Shown here: positions 49,318 through 58,538 of the stretch, piece after piece
Numbering within the stretch: the stretch's first letter is position 1
How the letters are laid out: every line of letters begins with the position of its first letter
Origin: Saccharibacillus endophyticus
Lineage (GTDB): Bacteria > Bacillota > Bacilli > Paenibacillales > Paenibacillaceae
DNA: 64,000 nucleotides
Reading direction: 5' to 3'
Assembly (NCBI RefSeq): GCF_013185185.1
Contig: NZ_JAAZWE010000003.1
Coordinates: 372,001 to 436,000, forward strand
The notes under the pieces: generated by a model
Database searches by the model: none
Seen by the model: only the letters and a program-made list of their open reading frames with translations
What the model was told of the DNA's origin: nothing
Program-made: the position numbers and the translations under genes

Positions 49318-51045
49318 ATGTTTAAAATGTTCAATGTGAAGAATCTCGATTCGAAGAAGTTCAATGCCAAGAAGATCATGGTACCGGTACTCGGCCTGGC
49401 TTTGGTTGTTCCGACAGTGGCGGGGGCCGCTCCGGTAAACGCAGCAAGCGCGGCACCGACGAACATCTCGGCAACGGCAGCTACGATGACGACGATGAAA
49501 GCATCGACGACGACGCCGGCGGTCGAACTGAGATCGGCACTTGACCATCTGCTCTCCGAACATTATCAACTCGCAGTCGATTCGATGATCAAAGCTTACG
49601 AAGGTTCGCCTGACGCGGCAGCCGCGTTCGCAGCACTGAATCAAAACGCCAACGATATGCTGCCGGCGATCGAATCGCTGTACGGCAAAGAAGGCGCAGC
49701 CGAATTCGGCCGCATCTTCAGCGCCCACAACAAAGCGACCGACGATCTGGTAAAAGCGCAAAAAGCCGGCAATACGGCAGGCGTTCAATCGGCCGAAGCC
49801 AACATCGAGAAATTCGTCAAAGAATTCTCGGCCTTCCTCGGAACGGCAACGGGCGGCAAACTGCCGCAGGCGACGGCGGAGAAAGTCATTCGCCTCCATG
49901 AAGATCAAGTTCAACAAGCTTTCGATAAATATGTAGCAGGCGATTTCACGGGCGCTTACACGGCTTACCGTACAGGCCTGAACACGATGTTCACGATCAG
50001 TGAAGCGCTCTCGACGGCAATCGTGACGCAAATGCCGGAGAAATTCGAGAACACCAAGTCCGACACGCCTGCAGGCGATCTGAGATCGGCGCTGAACTAC
50101 TTGTTCGCGGAACACTTCGCTCTGGCCACGCTGCAAATGCAGGAGCAATACGACGGCATGACTGCGAGCAGCAATGCGTTGGTAACGGCTGAAGCCGGCA
50201 ATACCAAAGACTTCAAAGCGGCAATCGCTTCGGTCTACGGCAATGCGGGAGCGGATCAGTTCGAGAAACTTTGGACGACTGACCACATCAACGTGCAAGC
50301 GCAGTACGTAGCGGCAGTGAAGAGCGGAGACCAAGCCGCAATCACGGCAGCCAAAGCCCAAATCACGAAATTCACCAAAGAAATGGCGGCATTCCTGAGC
50401 GCGGCGACCGAAAAACGCATTCCTGAAGCCGGAGCGCTCGAAGGTTTGACGGCTCACGAAAACCAAGTTCAGCAAGTACTGGACCAATACGCGGCTAAAA
50501 ACTACACCGGTTCGTACAAAACCGAGCGCGAAGGCTATGCCCTGATGTTCGACGTGGGCAAACTGCTGAGCGGCGCGATCGTTGACCAGTTCAACGCGAA
50601 ATTCCAAGAACCGGCAGCACCGGCTCCGACCACTCCTGCACCGACGACGCCTGCTAACCCTAGCATGATGACCGTCAAAATGCAGATCGGAAGCCCGAAC
50701 CTGACGCTGAACGGCAAAACGACCAAAATGGATACGATGCCGCGCGTTTGGAACAATACCACTTATGTACCGCTGCGCTTCCTGAGCGAAGGCATCGGCG
50801 CCCAAGTAAAATGGAATAAAAAAGCGAACGAAGTTACGGTCATGGCCGGCAACGACACGCTGAAATTCTGGTTGGGCAAAGACTTCATGGAAGTCAACGG
50901 TAAGAGACAAGCCGTAGGCGCCAAAGTATTCGCGGACGAAAACGGCCGTACGGTCGTACCGCTTCGCTTCATCACGGGCCTGCTGGGCTGGGACTTCAAC
51001 GTCAACAGCAGCAACTGGATGATCACGCTGACGAAATCGATGTAA
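49318..51045 (+). CDS. Secreted protein with duplicated His-containing helical domain and copper-amine-oxidase-like stalk domain
   Basis: 575 aa. Signal peptide to about residue 43. Two homologous helical repeats follow (about 69-243 and 253-429), each with L-R-S-A-L, then E-H (81-82; 265-266), H (137; 323) and H-E (194-195; 380-381) at nearly equal spacing of 55-57 residues. A Pro/Thr linker leads to a copper amine oxidase N-terminal-like domain (about 450-575; TTYVPLRFLSEGIGAQVKWN, RTVVPLRFITGLLGWDF), a stalk module common in Paenibacillaceae. The conserved His/Glu set suggests metal binding, unproven. Confidence 0.85.
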   Translation: MFKMFNVKNLDSKKFNAKKIMVPVLGLALVVPTVAGAAPVNAASAAPTNISATAATMTTMKASTTTPAVELRSALDHLLSEHYQLAVDSMIKAYEGSPDAAAAFAALNQNANDMLPAIESLYGKEGAAEFGRIFSAHNKATDDLVKAQKAGNTAGVQSAEANIEKFVKEFSAFLGTATGGKLPQATAEKVIRLHEDQVQQAFDKYVAGDFTGAYTAYRTGLNTMFTISEALSTAIVTQMPEKFENTKSDTPAGDLRSALNYLFAEHFALATLQMQEQYDGMTASSNALVTAEAGNTKDFKAAIASVYGNAGADQFEKLWTTDHINVQAQYVAAVKSGDQAAITAAKAQITKFTKEMAAFLSAATEKRIPEAGALEGLTAHENQVQQVLDQYAAKNYTGSYKTEREGYALMFDVGKLLSGAIVDQFNAKFQEPAAPAPTTPAPTTPANPSMMTVKMQIGSPNLTLNGKTTKMDTMPRVWNNTTYVPLRFLSEGIGAQVKWNKKANEVTVMAGNDTLKFWLGKDFMEVNGKRQAVGAKVFADENGRTVVPLRFITGLLGWDFNVNSSNWMITLTKSM

Positions 51046-51103
51046 TCCGTTTCCCCGAAACAGAGCCAAAACAAGAATAACGCCACAAAAAGCTATAATT
51101 CGC

Positions 51104-51141
51104 CGCGATGCCTGCTTGTTTTGCAGGCATCGCGGTTTTAT
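51104..51141 (+). terminator. Intrinsic terminator of the secreted repeat protein gene
   Basis: CGCGATGCCTGC (51104-51115) pairs perfectly with GCAGGCATCGCG (51123-51134), then a short T tract. Confidence 0.85.
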
Positions 51142-51251
51142 GTCGTTTCCGTATTTTTCAGCGTCTTCCATTCCTTTTGACGCTGTTCGTTACGGCTGGT
51201 ACGCTAACGATAGAAACGATTCATATCCATCAGAAGAAAGGGGCGATCTCG

Positions 51252-51404
51252 ATGCTCGAGAAGAAATCCGACCTTTATGAAGACTGGTATGATTATGACG
51301 ATTATTACGACGATGTACTTCGCGGATACGTAGGGCCTAGAGATGACGGATTCGAAGAAGTCAGCAACCGGGAGGACGAAGAGGCCGAAAAAAATTCGGT
51401 TTGA
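51252..51404 (+). CDS. Small acidic Tyr/Asp-rich protein, 50 aa
   Basis: The peptide is dominated by Asp, Glu and Tyr (LYEDWYDYDDYYDDVLRGYV) and has no hydrophobic core, so it is probably disordered. AAAGGGGCG lies eight or so bases before the ATG. A terminator follows 45 bp later, supporting a short transcript. No family known. Confidence 0.55.
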   Translation: MLEKKSDLYEDWYDYDDYYDDVLRGYVGPRDDGFEEVSNREDEEAEKNSV

Positions 51405-51448
51405 AGTCGAAGTACTTCAGGACTCCAGACTTGATTAAAGCAGGACGT

Positions 51449-51486
51449 AAGGAGGAATTCCCGCATTCTGGGGGTTCCTCCTTTTT
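51449..51486 (+). terminator. Intrinsic terminator of the small acidic protein gene
   Basis: AAGGAGGAA (51449-51457) pairs with TTCCTCCTT (51475-51483); inner CCC/GGG extends the stem; T residues follow. Confidence 0.85.
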
Positions 51487-51611
51487 GATTTAGGCAACAA
51501 ACGGGTATAAATATCCAATGAAACGTTTTTCACCCTTTTTTTGGCGAAAATGTGACAGGAGATGCAGCCTGGATTTGAATCAAGCGATCGGGCACGAAAA
51601 GGAGGAGAATT

Positions 51612-52382
51612 ATGGGTTTCAAACCTCAAAACGAACTGGAGCGAGTTCTCTCTGCCGCGGTGGAAGATCCCTCGCGAAGAAGGGAGTTTTACGAGGAGCT
51701 TCAGCGCTCGGAGCTGTACACTCTGCATATGGGCGGTGACGTATCGGCGGAACAAGGGGTTCTGCAGGAGAAAACGACCGTAAGATTACCCAGTGTGGAG
51801 ATCGAAGGGAAATCTTATTTGCCGGTGTTCAGTTCTTTGCCGATGCTTCAGCGCTTTATTGACCGGGAAATGCGTTATCTGTCCATCAACGCGATCGACT
51901 TATTCGGGTTGGTGCGGGGATCGGACGTCTGGTTGAATCCCGGCGGGGAATTCGCCAAAGAATTTCCGGCTTCCGAGATCGACTCGATTCTGGACGGCAG
52001 CATTTTCGCGGCTCCGCAAAGCTATACCGTCGATCAGGAGACTCGAGTCATGCTCGGACGCCCGACCCAAGAACCGGATGAATTGCTAAATGAGTTGGCA
52101 GAGGTTTTTTGCGCGCTGCCGAATGTGAAGTTGGCTTATAATGTCCATTATTACAATCCGGAGACCGGCGATCCGCCGCATACGTTGATTGCGGTGGAGG
52201 CAGACGGGGATTGGAACGAAGTGGTTCGGGCTGCCGGAGGCCGGGCTTCTTCGGCCCGGGTGCCCGATCCGCCTGTCGACTTTCTTCGGCTCGACGGAAC
52301 GAGCGGCCTTGAAACGTATTTTGAATCCGACTGTACGCCTTTTTATCGAAAGCGCAGACGCAAAGGCTTGTTTGCCAAATAG
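51612..52382 (+). CDS. SseB-like protein (enhanced serine sensitivity family)
   Basis: 256 aa with the N-terminal SseB domain (NELERVLSAAVEDPSRRREF, LPVFSSLPMLQRFIDRE, LNPGGEFAKEFPASEID) and a C-terminal SseB_C-like part (VKLAYNVHYYNPETGDPPHT). The family's biochemical role is unclear. AAGGAGGAG precedes the ATG. A bidirectional terminator separates it from the convergent PgpA gene. Confidence 0.85.
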   Translation: MGFKPQNELERVLSAAVEDPSRRREFYEELQRSELYTLHMGGDVSAEQGVLQEKTTVRLPSVEIEGKSYLPVFSSLPMLQRFIDREMRYLSINAIDLFGLVRGSDVWLNPGGEFAKEFPASEIDSILDGSIFAAPQSYTVDQETRVMLGRPTQEPDELLNELAEVFCALPNVKLAYNVHYYNPETGDPPHTLIAVEADGDWNEVVRAAGGRASSARVPDPPVDFLRLDGTSGLETYFESDCTPFYRKRRRKGLFAK

Positions 52383-52384
52383 AA

Positions 52385-52417
52385 AAAGAAGCCGGATCAG
52401 GTTCATCCGGCTTCTTT
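52385..52417. terminator. Bidirectional terminator
   Basis: AAAGAAGCCGGAT (52385-52397) pairs perfectly with ATCCGGCTTCTTT (52405-52417). It lies between two converging genes and has A/T tracts on both sides. Confidence 0.9.
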
Positions 52418-52428
52418 GCGTCGGCCGT

Positions 52429-53025
52429 TTAGTCGTCGCCCGGTTCCTTCGGCAGTTCGATCTCGACTTCCCGTTCGCTTTGCTTGTTGTGGGCAATGCG
52501 GCTGCTGGCAGCCGAAGCAATCGCTCCGACGATGTCATCCAGGAAAGTATGCACGGGACCGAGGCTTTTGTCGTTCAATCGTTCCAGCACGCCCGGTTTT
52601 AACTTATCCACGTAACCGAAATTGGTCAACCCGATACTGCCGTAGACATTCACGATGGAGAGGGCCAAAATTTCATCGACACCGTACAGGCCTTCGTCGT
52701 TTTTGATCATCTCTTGCAGCGGAGAAAGCAGCTTGCCTTCTTCCGCGAGCACGTCGAGCTGGATGCCGGTCAGCACGGCGTTTTGGACTTCGCGTTTTTC
52801 AAGCACTTTTTCCACATTATGCACGCATTCTTCCATCGTCAGGTCGGGATAATATTTTTTCTGCAAAAAGAGAACGAGTTCGGCGATTTCTTCGATCTTG
52901 ATGCCGCGTTTTTCCAGCCAACTTCTTGTCGCTTCGGCGACTTTTCGGCTGTTGAGCGAGTAAGCCTGACGTTCGAGCATGCCCATTTTTTCTTCTTTCG
53001 GAGTGGGGCTTTCTGGAGTTTGCAT
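52429..53025 (-). CDS. Phosphatidylglycerophosphatase A family protein (YutG-like)
   Basis: 198 aa. LNSRKVAEATRSWLEKRGIK, EIAELVLFLQKKYYPDL and LLSPLQEMIKNDEGLYGVDE are conserved in the soluble YutG/PgpA-related proteins of Firmicutes; HTFLDDIVGAIASAAS is the C-terminal helix. Members are proposed to dephosphorylate phosphatidylglycerophosphate, though the Firmicute form lacks membrane helices. The ATG at 53025 follows TGAGGTG; an upstream ATG at 53061 is less likely. Confidence 0.88.
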   Translation of the reverse strand: MQTPESPTPKEEKMGMLERQAYSLNSRKVAEATRSWLEKRGIKIEEIAELVLFLQKKYYPDLTMEECVHNVEKVLEKREVQNAVLTGIQLDVLAEEGKLLSPLQEMIKNDEGLYGVDEILALSIVNVYGSIGLTNFGYVDKLKPGVLERLNDKSLGPVHTFLDDIVGAIASAASSRIAHNKQSEREVEIELPKEPGDD

Positions 53026-53231
53026 AAGATTCACCTCAGGTTCATGAAATATAGCTAACAACTAACATCTGTACATATTCGGTGTCCCTGAATCAAAATT
53101 CTCGCAAAAAAGCGAATGGCCGTGCGTTTGGAGTCCCAGTTTGCTAAAATGAGGGGAACAAAGCGCCAAGTATGAGGTTGACGAGGTACTAAGCGGTCAA
53201 CGTCATATTGCGGATACGGGAGGACAACGAA

Positions 53232-53990
53232 GTGAGTAGGAATGACAGAAAGCCGGACGAGATTCGCCCGGTCAAGCTTGAGATCAATACGAACAAATAT
53301 GCCGAAGGTTCGGTGATGATCGAAGTCGGCGATACGAAAGTCATTTGCAATGCGACCGTCGAGGAAAAGGTTCCTCCTTTTATGAAAGGACAAGGACGCG
53401 GTTGGGTAACGGCCGAGTATTCGATGCTGCCTCGTGCCACGCATACGCGCAACGTCCGCGAATCGGCTAAAGGCAAGCTTGGCGGGCGCACGATGGAGAT
53501 CCAGCGCCTCATCGCCCGTGCCTTGCGTTCGGTCGTCGATCTGCAAGCGCTCGGCGAGCGGACGATCACCGTCGACTGCGACGTTATCCAGGCCGATGGT
53601 GGTACGCGCACGACGTCGATTACCGGAGCATTCGTCGCGATGTGCCTGGCCGTGAACAAGCTGGAAGAGCAAGGCAAACTCAAGCGCTACCCGATTACCG
53701 ACTTCCTGGCTTCGGTTAGCGTAGGCGTCGTCGAAGACGAGGCGCTGCTGGATCTGCGTTACGACGAAGACAGCACCGCCGCGGTCGATATGAACGTGGT
53801 CATGACCGGATCGGGCGAATTCGTCGAGCTGCAAGGCACGGGCGAGGATCGTCCGTTCAGCCGCGCTGAATTGAATCAAATGCTGGAATTGGGCGAGATC
53901 GGCGTGAAGCAAATGATCGCTGTTCAGAAGCAGGTTCTGGGTGCAGGCGCGTTGAAGATCGGCAACCATGAGATCGGGGGATTGGCATGA
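53232..53990 (+). CDS. rph: Ribonuclease PH
   Basis: 252 aa. Phosphorolytic 3'-5' exoribonuclease that trims tRNA ends; cytoplasmic hexamer. [65 protein letters not shown] and [20 protein letters not shown] are the expected phosphate- and RNA-binding segments. GTG start after GGGAGGA. It overlaps the next gene (ATGA), the usual rph-rdgB pair of Bacillales. Confidence 0.96.
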   Translation: MSRNDRKPDEIRPVKLEINTNKYAEGSVMIEVGDTKVICNATVEEKVPPFMKGQGRGWVTAEYSMLPRATHTRNVRESAKGKLGGRTMEIQRLIARALRSVVDLQALGERTITVDCDVIQADGGTRTTSITGAFVAMCLAVNKLEEQGKLKRYPITDFLASVSVGVVEDEALLDLRYDEDSTAAVDMNVVMTGSGEFVELQGTGEDRPFSRAELNQMLELGEIGVKQMIAVQKQVLGAGALKIGNHEIGGLA

Positions 53991-54622
53991 TCGAAGGAAT
54001 GAGCGGCGACAACAAGCAGATCGTCGTGGTGGCGACCCGCAATATGGGGAAGGTCCGGGAATTCCGGCATGCCCTGGCTCCGTTCGGCAAAGAGGTCCAC
54101 AGCCTGCACGAATATCCGGACGCTCCGGAAGTGGTGGAGGACGGCAGTACCTTTTCGGAAAATGCGTTCAAAAAGGCCAAGGAAATCGGAGATTTCCTGA
54201 ACCTGCCCGTGTTAGCGGACGATTCCGGTCTGTGCGTCGACCTGCTGGACGACGCGCCCGGCATCTATTCTGCTCGCTACGCCGGCGAACACGGTGATGA
54301 TTCGGCTAACAACGCCAAGCTTCTTAATGAGCTGATGCGTTTGCGCCAAGGCGATGACACCGAACAGCCGCTGCTCAGCGCGGCACGGTTCGTCTGCGCC
54401 CTCGTCCTGTACGACCCGGCCACAGGCCGCAGTCTCGAATCCGAAGGCGAAGTCGAAGGCTGGATCACGTCCGAGACCGCCGGAGCCGGCGGCTTCGGCT
54501 ACGATCCGCTCTTCTACGTCCCGCAATTCGAGCGCACCATGGCCGAACTCAGCGTCGAAGAAAAACAAAGCATCAGCCACCGCGGCGCGGCTCTGACCCG
54601 CCTAATCGCGAAGCTGCATTGA
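53987..54622 (+). CDS. rdgB: RdgB/HAM1 non-canonical purine NTP pyrophosphatase
   Basis: 211 aa. Hydrolyses dITP, XTP and related nucleotides to monophosphates. The motifs [60 protein letters not shown] and [10 protein letters not shown] are all present. The start overlaps rph by four bases. An element with long inverted arms begins 58 bp after its stop and a strong terminator lies about 240 bp downstream. Confidence 0.96.
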   Translation: MIEGMSGDNKQIVVVATRNMGKVREFRHALAPFGKEVHSLHEYPDAPEVVEDGSTFSENAFKKAKEIGDFLNLPVLADDSGLCVDLLDDAPGIYSARYAGEHGDDSANNAKLLNELMRLRQGDDTEQPLLSAARFVCALVLYDPATGRSLESEGEVEGWITSETAGAGGFGYDPLFYVPQFERTMAELSVEEKQSISHRGAALTRLIAKLH

Positions 54623-54680
54623 TTCGCGCGACTTTGAATGGTCGCCGGAAGGTCCTATTCGCTTCGGAAGCTGGAGGGGC

Positions 54681-54776
54681 GGCGGAGGGAGAAATTCGGT
54701 CGAGACGCTGTCTCGCGAAGAGAGCTTTCAGCTCTCCTCGCTCAAAGGCGTCTCTCCCTGAATTTCTCCCTCCGCC
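54681..54776. repeat. Long hairpin repeat A
   Basis: GGCGGAGGGAGAAATTC (54681-54697) pairs perfectly with GAATTTCTCCCTCCGCC (54760-54776), and GAGACGC with GCGTCTC just inside. An apical stem GAGAGC/GCTCTC lies in the centre. The arms are shared, in opposite orientation, with element B at 55009-55116. Confidence 0.8.
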
Positions 54777-54805
54777 CCCGGCGCTTCGCTCGGGGATAGG
54801 GCCGT

Positions 54806-54905
54806 CCCGACAGATTAAAGTCGGGCTCGTCCATGAGGGGTTTTTTAAAAAGATTTTAAAAGAAAGAGCCTGCGAAATTTTTCTTCGCAGGCTCTTTCTT
54901 TTTGC
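54806..54905 (+). terminator. Terminator of the rph-rdgB operon, with a preceding hairpin
   Basis: The main stem pairs AAAGAAAGAGCCTGCGAA (54858-54875) with TTCGCAGGCTCTTTCTTT (54884-54901), 18 bp perfect, followed by T. A smaller hairpin CCCGAC/GTCGGG (54806-54811, 54820-54825) precedes it. Confidence 0.9.
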
Positions 54906-54910
54906 TTTTA

Positions 54911-54966
54911 ATTTTCACTTCAATGCGCAGCGAAAAGTGAAAATGGTTTTTGGCGCAGCCAAAAAC
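54911..54966. repeat. Two short perfect palindromes
   Basis: ATTTTCACTT (54911-54920) pairs with AAGTGAAAAT (54935-54944). GTTTTTGGC (54946-54954) pairs with GCCAAAAAC (54958-54966). Both lie between the terminator and repeat B. Confidence 0.7.
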
Positions 54967-55008
54967 TTAGGATCTTAGGGGACAGTGTTCTAAAAAGGAA
55001 GCTTACAA

Positions 55009-55116
55009 GCGGAGGGGGAAATTCAGTGAAAGACGCCTTTGAACCCGGAAAGATTCCGCTAAAAATTCCAATCGACTTTTCCGGGTGAGACAGCGTCTTG
55101 AACGAATTTCCCCCGC
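55009..55116. repeat. Long hairpin repeat B
   Basis: GGGGGAAATTC ending at 55024 pairs with GAATTTCCCCC (55104-55114); AGACGC (55031-55036) pairs with GCGTCT (55093-55098); the apical stem is CCCGGAAA/TTTTCCGGG. The outer arms match element A in inverted orientation, but the apical stem and loop differ. Confidence 0.8.
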
Positions 55117-55182
55117 AGCGCAGCCTCAGCTTCTTTCACGAACAGTGTTTTCCGTCATCATCCAGTTAACGCTTCCAAATTT

Positions 55183-57003
55183 TCAATTCGAGATCGCGAT
55201 TTCACCCTCGATACAGCCGAATGTACAGTCTTGGATCGGAGACAGAATCTCGCGGTGCAGGCCGCCGGCGGAGATTTTGCCTTCGAACATGCGATGTACG
55301 TATATCGCTTGCTTGGCGCGGAGAATGCAAGGAGCGCCTCCGGCGCTGCCGACGGTTCGGGCATCGATGCGGTCCTCGGATTCCAGGCAGGAGCCGCGGC
55401 AGACGGAGGAAGGATGAGCGAACTTGATAGAGCCGGTGGCATAAAGATCGCTTTGCAGGACGCCTTCCTTATGGATCAGGATATTGCCGTTGGACTTGAT
55501 CGTGCTGGTCTGGCAGCGGGACAATTCGATTTGAGAGTCGCCTTTTTGCATATCGTTCACGAAGGAGTTTTCCCGATCCAGATTGGCCTGAAGGCGAATC
55601 AACATCTCTTCGCTGAGGGATTCGATCATTTGCGTAGGAGAAAGCATCAGATTGAGCGTGTCGGCGAACTCGTTCGAAGCCCCGCCTGTTCCCCGCTGTA
55701 CCGTAACCAGTACCTGAAGCAGTTCCCGGATCTCCGGTTGAATCTCTTTGAACTTGCTTTTAAGCAGAAGCAGGGCTACTTGGCCGAAGCGTGCGGATTG
55801 TCCGCGCTTGCCTACTTCGGCGTATAACGTGCGAGTGGCTTGGAGCAGCATGCCGACTTCGTCTTTCAACTTTTGCGACAGATGGTACAGCCGATTGAAG
55901 GACAGTCCGAAGCTTCCCGAGTACAGACGACTGCCGATAATGCTGCCTTGCACGATAATGCTGCCTGCCGCCGTAATGGTGGAATTATACACGCCGCCGG
56001 ATACGTATACGTTTCCGAGCGATTCCACGATCATATTGTCGGTGATATTTCCATGTACGGCCACATCGCCGGAGAAGATGATATGCCCGGTTTTCAAATC
56101 GACGTCGCCTGACACCACATAAGCGTCCGAGACGTCCAGATAATGCACCGCGCCTTCGGCGATACAAGGACGGCCCGCCTTGAGCGCAACAAAGGTACCG
56201 TTCTCCCGTGCTTCGACATGCTGCCGGGCACGCAGGTCGATCTCCCGGATAGGCAAAGGCTGGATGGTTTCTCCGTACACGTCGAAACCTGGCACTCCCG
56301 GTTCGGAAGGTTGAAGCCGCGCGAGCAGGTCGCCCGCTTGCACGGAAGGGATGCGAAGATGATTGCGGTAATCCAGCGAACCGCCCACTTCTTCGAAAGC
56401 ATTTTCGATTTTTTGCTCGAAAAGCAAGTCAAGCCGAGCGTCCTTACCAGGTAACGGCGCTTGCCCGAAAGCAAAACGAACCGCCTGGCCATTAGCTTCC
56501 TGAAGCGCTTCCACGATAGCGGAAACATTCAGGTTTTTACGAATTCCCAGCGCTCCGACTTCGGCCATGATCTCTGCAATTTCCAGCTTGCGCACGATCT
56601 TTTCCGGATCGGGAACACATTTCGGCGCCAGCGATGAAGCTGCGGCGCAGTCTTCAAGCTTCCAAGAATGCTCGGCTTCCGCAAGTACGCGTACGGAAGC
56701 CTCCATCCGGTCCGGTGAGACTTCGATTTTGTACAAAGGTTCCGCGGGACGTTCCCACTCGATACGATCGCTTGAACGAACCGGTAAAGCTTCTGTCAGT
56801 TCCGTTCCGTTCAGCCATAGGCGAAGCGGCGGAAGCGGAATCAGGACTGCGAACGCGCCGTCTCCGTGCGGATCGGTAACGTGCAATCTGCCTTCGCGAA
56901 TCGAGATGCTTCCGTCTGAAATAACGGAATCCCGATCCGAAAGCAAAAAGCCGTCAACGAATCCGGTATCTTCTTTTTCTGGCACAGAGCATGATTCCGG
57001 CAT
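55183..57003 (-). CDS. FapA-family protein (DUF342)
   Basis: 606 aa. The N-terminal third (KIEVSPDRMEASVRVLAEAE) and the central polymer-forming beta-helix (GDVDLKTGHIIFSGDVAVHG, SLGNVYVSGGVYNSTI) are typical of DUF342/FapA proteins, which in Vibrio affect flagellar placement; in Firmicutes they occur near motility genes but are little studied. A coiled-coil part (residues about 380-480) and a C-terminal beta-helix segment follow. GAGGAGG precedes the ATG. A chemoreceptor gene lies 2.7 kb away on the same strand. Confidence 0.88.
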   Translation of the reverse strand: MPESCSVPEKEDTGFVDGFLLSDRDSVISDGSISIREGRLHVTDPHGDGAFAVLIPLPPLRLWLNGTELTEALPVRSSDRIEWERPAEPLYKIEVSPDRMEASVRVLAEAEHSWKLEDCAAASSLAPKCVPDPEKIVRKLEIAEIMAEVGALGIRKNLNVSAIVEALQEANGQAVRFAFGQAPLPGKDARLDLLFEQKIENAFEEVGGSLDYRNHLRIPSVQAGDLLARLQPSEPGVPGFDVYGETIQPLPIREIDLRARQHVEARENGTFVALKAGRPCIAEGAVHYLDVSDAYVVSGDVDLKTGHIIFSGDVAVHGNITDNMIVESLGNVYVSGGVYNSTITAAGSIIVQGSIIGSRLYSGSFGLSFNRLYHLSQKLKDEVGMLLQATRTLYAEVGKRGQSARFGQVALLLLKSKFKEIQPEIRELLQVLVTVQRGTGGASNEFADTLNLMLSPTQMIESLSEEMLIRLQANLDRENSFVNDMQKGDSQIELSRCQTSTIKSNGNILIHKEGVLQSDLYATGSIKFAHPSSVCRGSCLESEDRIDARTVGSAGGAPCILRAKQAIYVHRMFEGKISAGGLHREILSPIQDCTFGCIEGEIAISN

Positions 57004-57386
57004 ACGAAAAGACCTCCTCTGGATGATGGTTAGGCGGCATGACGGCGAATACCTTGTCTGATGAAAACCATATGATCGAAGCCGGACCGGGTACTCGTTC
57101 GGAGGATCGGGACAAAGATCGCGTATCGGATATAAACTATGAATATTTCAGGCGCATAGCTAACGTAGTAGGTCTGCAGGTATGATTTATTGTAAAAAAA
57201 ACGGGAATAAAACGGAGTCAACAAAAATATAAGTCTTTTTCACTGAATAGAATAATACCTTTGGTCCTATTTTTCAATAACCTTTTCCAAATCGACCGAT
57301 TTATTGCATCCCCGGACTTTTTCAGTTACATTGGGCGCAACGATTCATTTCATAAACTTAATAAGGAAGGGAAAGGTGGGAACAGC
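57004..57386. other. AT-rich divergent intergenic region
   Basis: Separates the minus-strand FapA gene from the plus-strand secreted-protein operon. It must contain two promoters. I see AT-rich tracts around 57170-57290 but no clear -35/-10 pair, no flagellar-type sigma-D promoter, and no riboswitch motif. Confidence 0.4.
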
Positions 57387-58538
57387 ATGCGAAGAACGGT
57401 TAAAATCGCGGTCACAGGCACGCTTATGCTCGCGCTTGCTGCAGGTGTCGCATTAGCGGATTCGGCAGCGTGGACCCGAGCGGGAAAGGAAGCAGGGCGG
57501 CAGGTCGCGGAGCGAGGACTCAGGCTGGAAATGCCGGGGCGCGCGGAAAAGCAGCAAGCTGCATCTTCAATCGATCCGGCGACAAACCGAGTGGAGAAGC
57601 GTGCAGGAACGGCAGCGGCCGAGGCACAGACGGGAACGTTCGCGGCCAAGTTGGCTCTCGACGGGCTAAACGATACGCTGACTTTCCGTTACGTAAAATC
57701 GGGGGATCAAATCAACGTTCTGCCTTCGCCGGATCTGGGGTACGAGCTGCTTGCGCTGCCGGACGGCCGGGTGCTGGTGGAGGTTGCGGCGTCCATTTAC
57801 AGGCTTGATCCGGAGAAGCGCACATTATCCGTTTTTTTAAAAGGGCAAACGGGTACAACCCGCAAAACGGCCGTGTCCGGCGGTTCGGCGAAGATGGCAG
57901 TGTGGGGACAGCGAGCTTCGCTTAGTCCCGACGGAACCCGACTGCTCTACTGGACGACTCGCAATATTACGGCTACCCGGAATGAAGACGGCGAGAATTG
58001 GATCAAGGACTTGCGTACGGGTGCGGAAAAAAAGATCTATGGAGCGGGATACACGGTGCTGGGGTGGGATGCCCGAAACCGATTCTACCTGGACCTGGGC
58101 GATCGCGGGATCGTGCAGGTGGACAGCGAAAGCGGGGCTTCGGCCAAGCTGGTCCCGGGCTTCTCCGTCTCGGCCGTATCCGGCAGTCACCTTCTTGCGC
58201 AGACGACGGACGGTTCATTGAATGTACGCAATTTGTCGACGGGGAAACAGCAGGCGTTCCGAGGCGGCGGGCTCAATCATCTTCGTTCTATAGCGGCTTC
58301 CGATGCGGGACCCTGGTTTGCCTTGGTGAATGCGCCGGATCGTTCGAGCCGGGTATCGACCCTGATCCTGCTCAACGCCGAAACGCTGAAAAGCCATGCG
58401 TTCGAGGAGCCGGCGGGCAGTTCGATCATCGGCGTTTCCTGGCAGGATAAACAGACGCTGCTCGTCCAGACGCGTAACCGGACGACAGCGGGAGAATCGA
58501 CCTACGTCATCGATATCGCCAAGGAGGTAGGCCGATGA
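57387..58538 (+). CDS. Secreted beta-propeller-like protein
   Basis: 383 aa. A signal peptide (AVTGTLMLALAAGVALADSA) is followed by repeated beta-strand units with DG turns (LLALPDGRVLVEVAASIYRL, LSPDGTRLLYWTTRN, LAQTTDGSLNVRNLSTGK), which suggests a TolB/WD-like propeller without enzymatic residues. Probably a surface protein that binds cell wall or partner protein. The ATG at 57387 follows AAAGGTGGG. It overlaps the M23 peptidase gene by four bases. Confidence 0.75.
   Translation: MRRTVKIAVTGTLMLALAAGVALADSAAWTRAGKEAGRQVAERGLRLEMPGRAEKQQAASSIDPATNRVEKRAGTAAAEAQTGTFAAKLALDGLNDTLTFRYVKSGDQINVLPSPDLGYELLALPDGRVLVEVAASIYRLDPEKRTLSVFLKGQTGTTRKTAVSGGSAKMAVWGQRASLSPDGTRLLYWTTRNITATRNEDGENWIKDLRTGAEKKIYGAGYTVLGWDARNRFYLDLGDRGIVQVDSESGASAKLVPGFSVSAVSGSHLLAQTTDGSLNVRNLSTGKQQAFRGGGLNHLRSIAASDAGPWFALVNAPDRSSRVSTLILLNAETLKSHAFEEPAGSSIIGVSWQDKQTLLVQTRNRTTAGESTYVIDIAKEVGR

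Noticed and set aside
49174..51171. A 665-codon minus-strand frame opposite the secreted repeat protein
   Set aside because: Extremely Arg/Cys/Phe-rich and repeats follow the sense-strand duplication; no start signal. Shadow.
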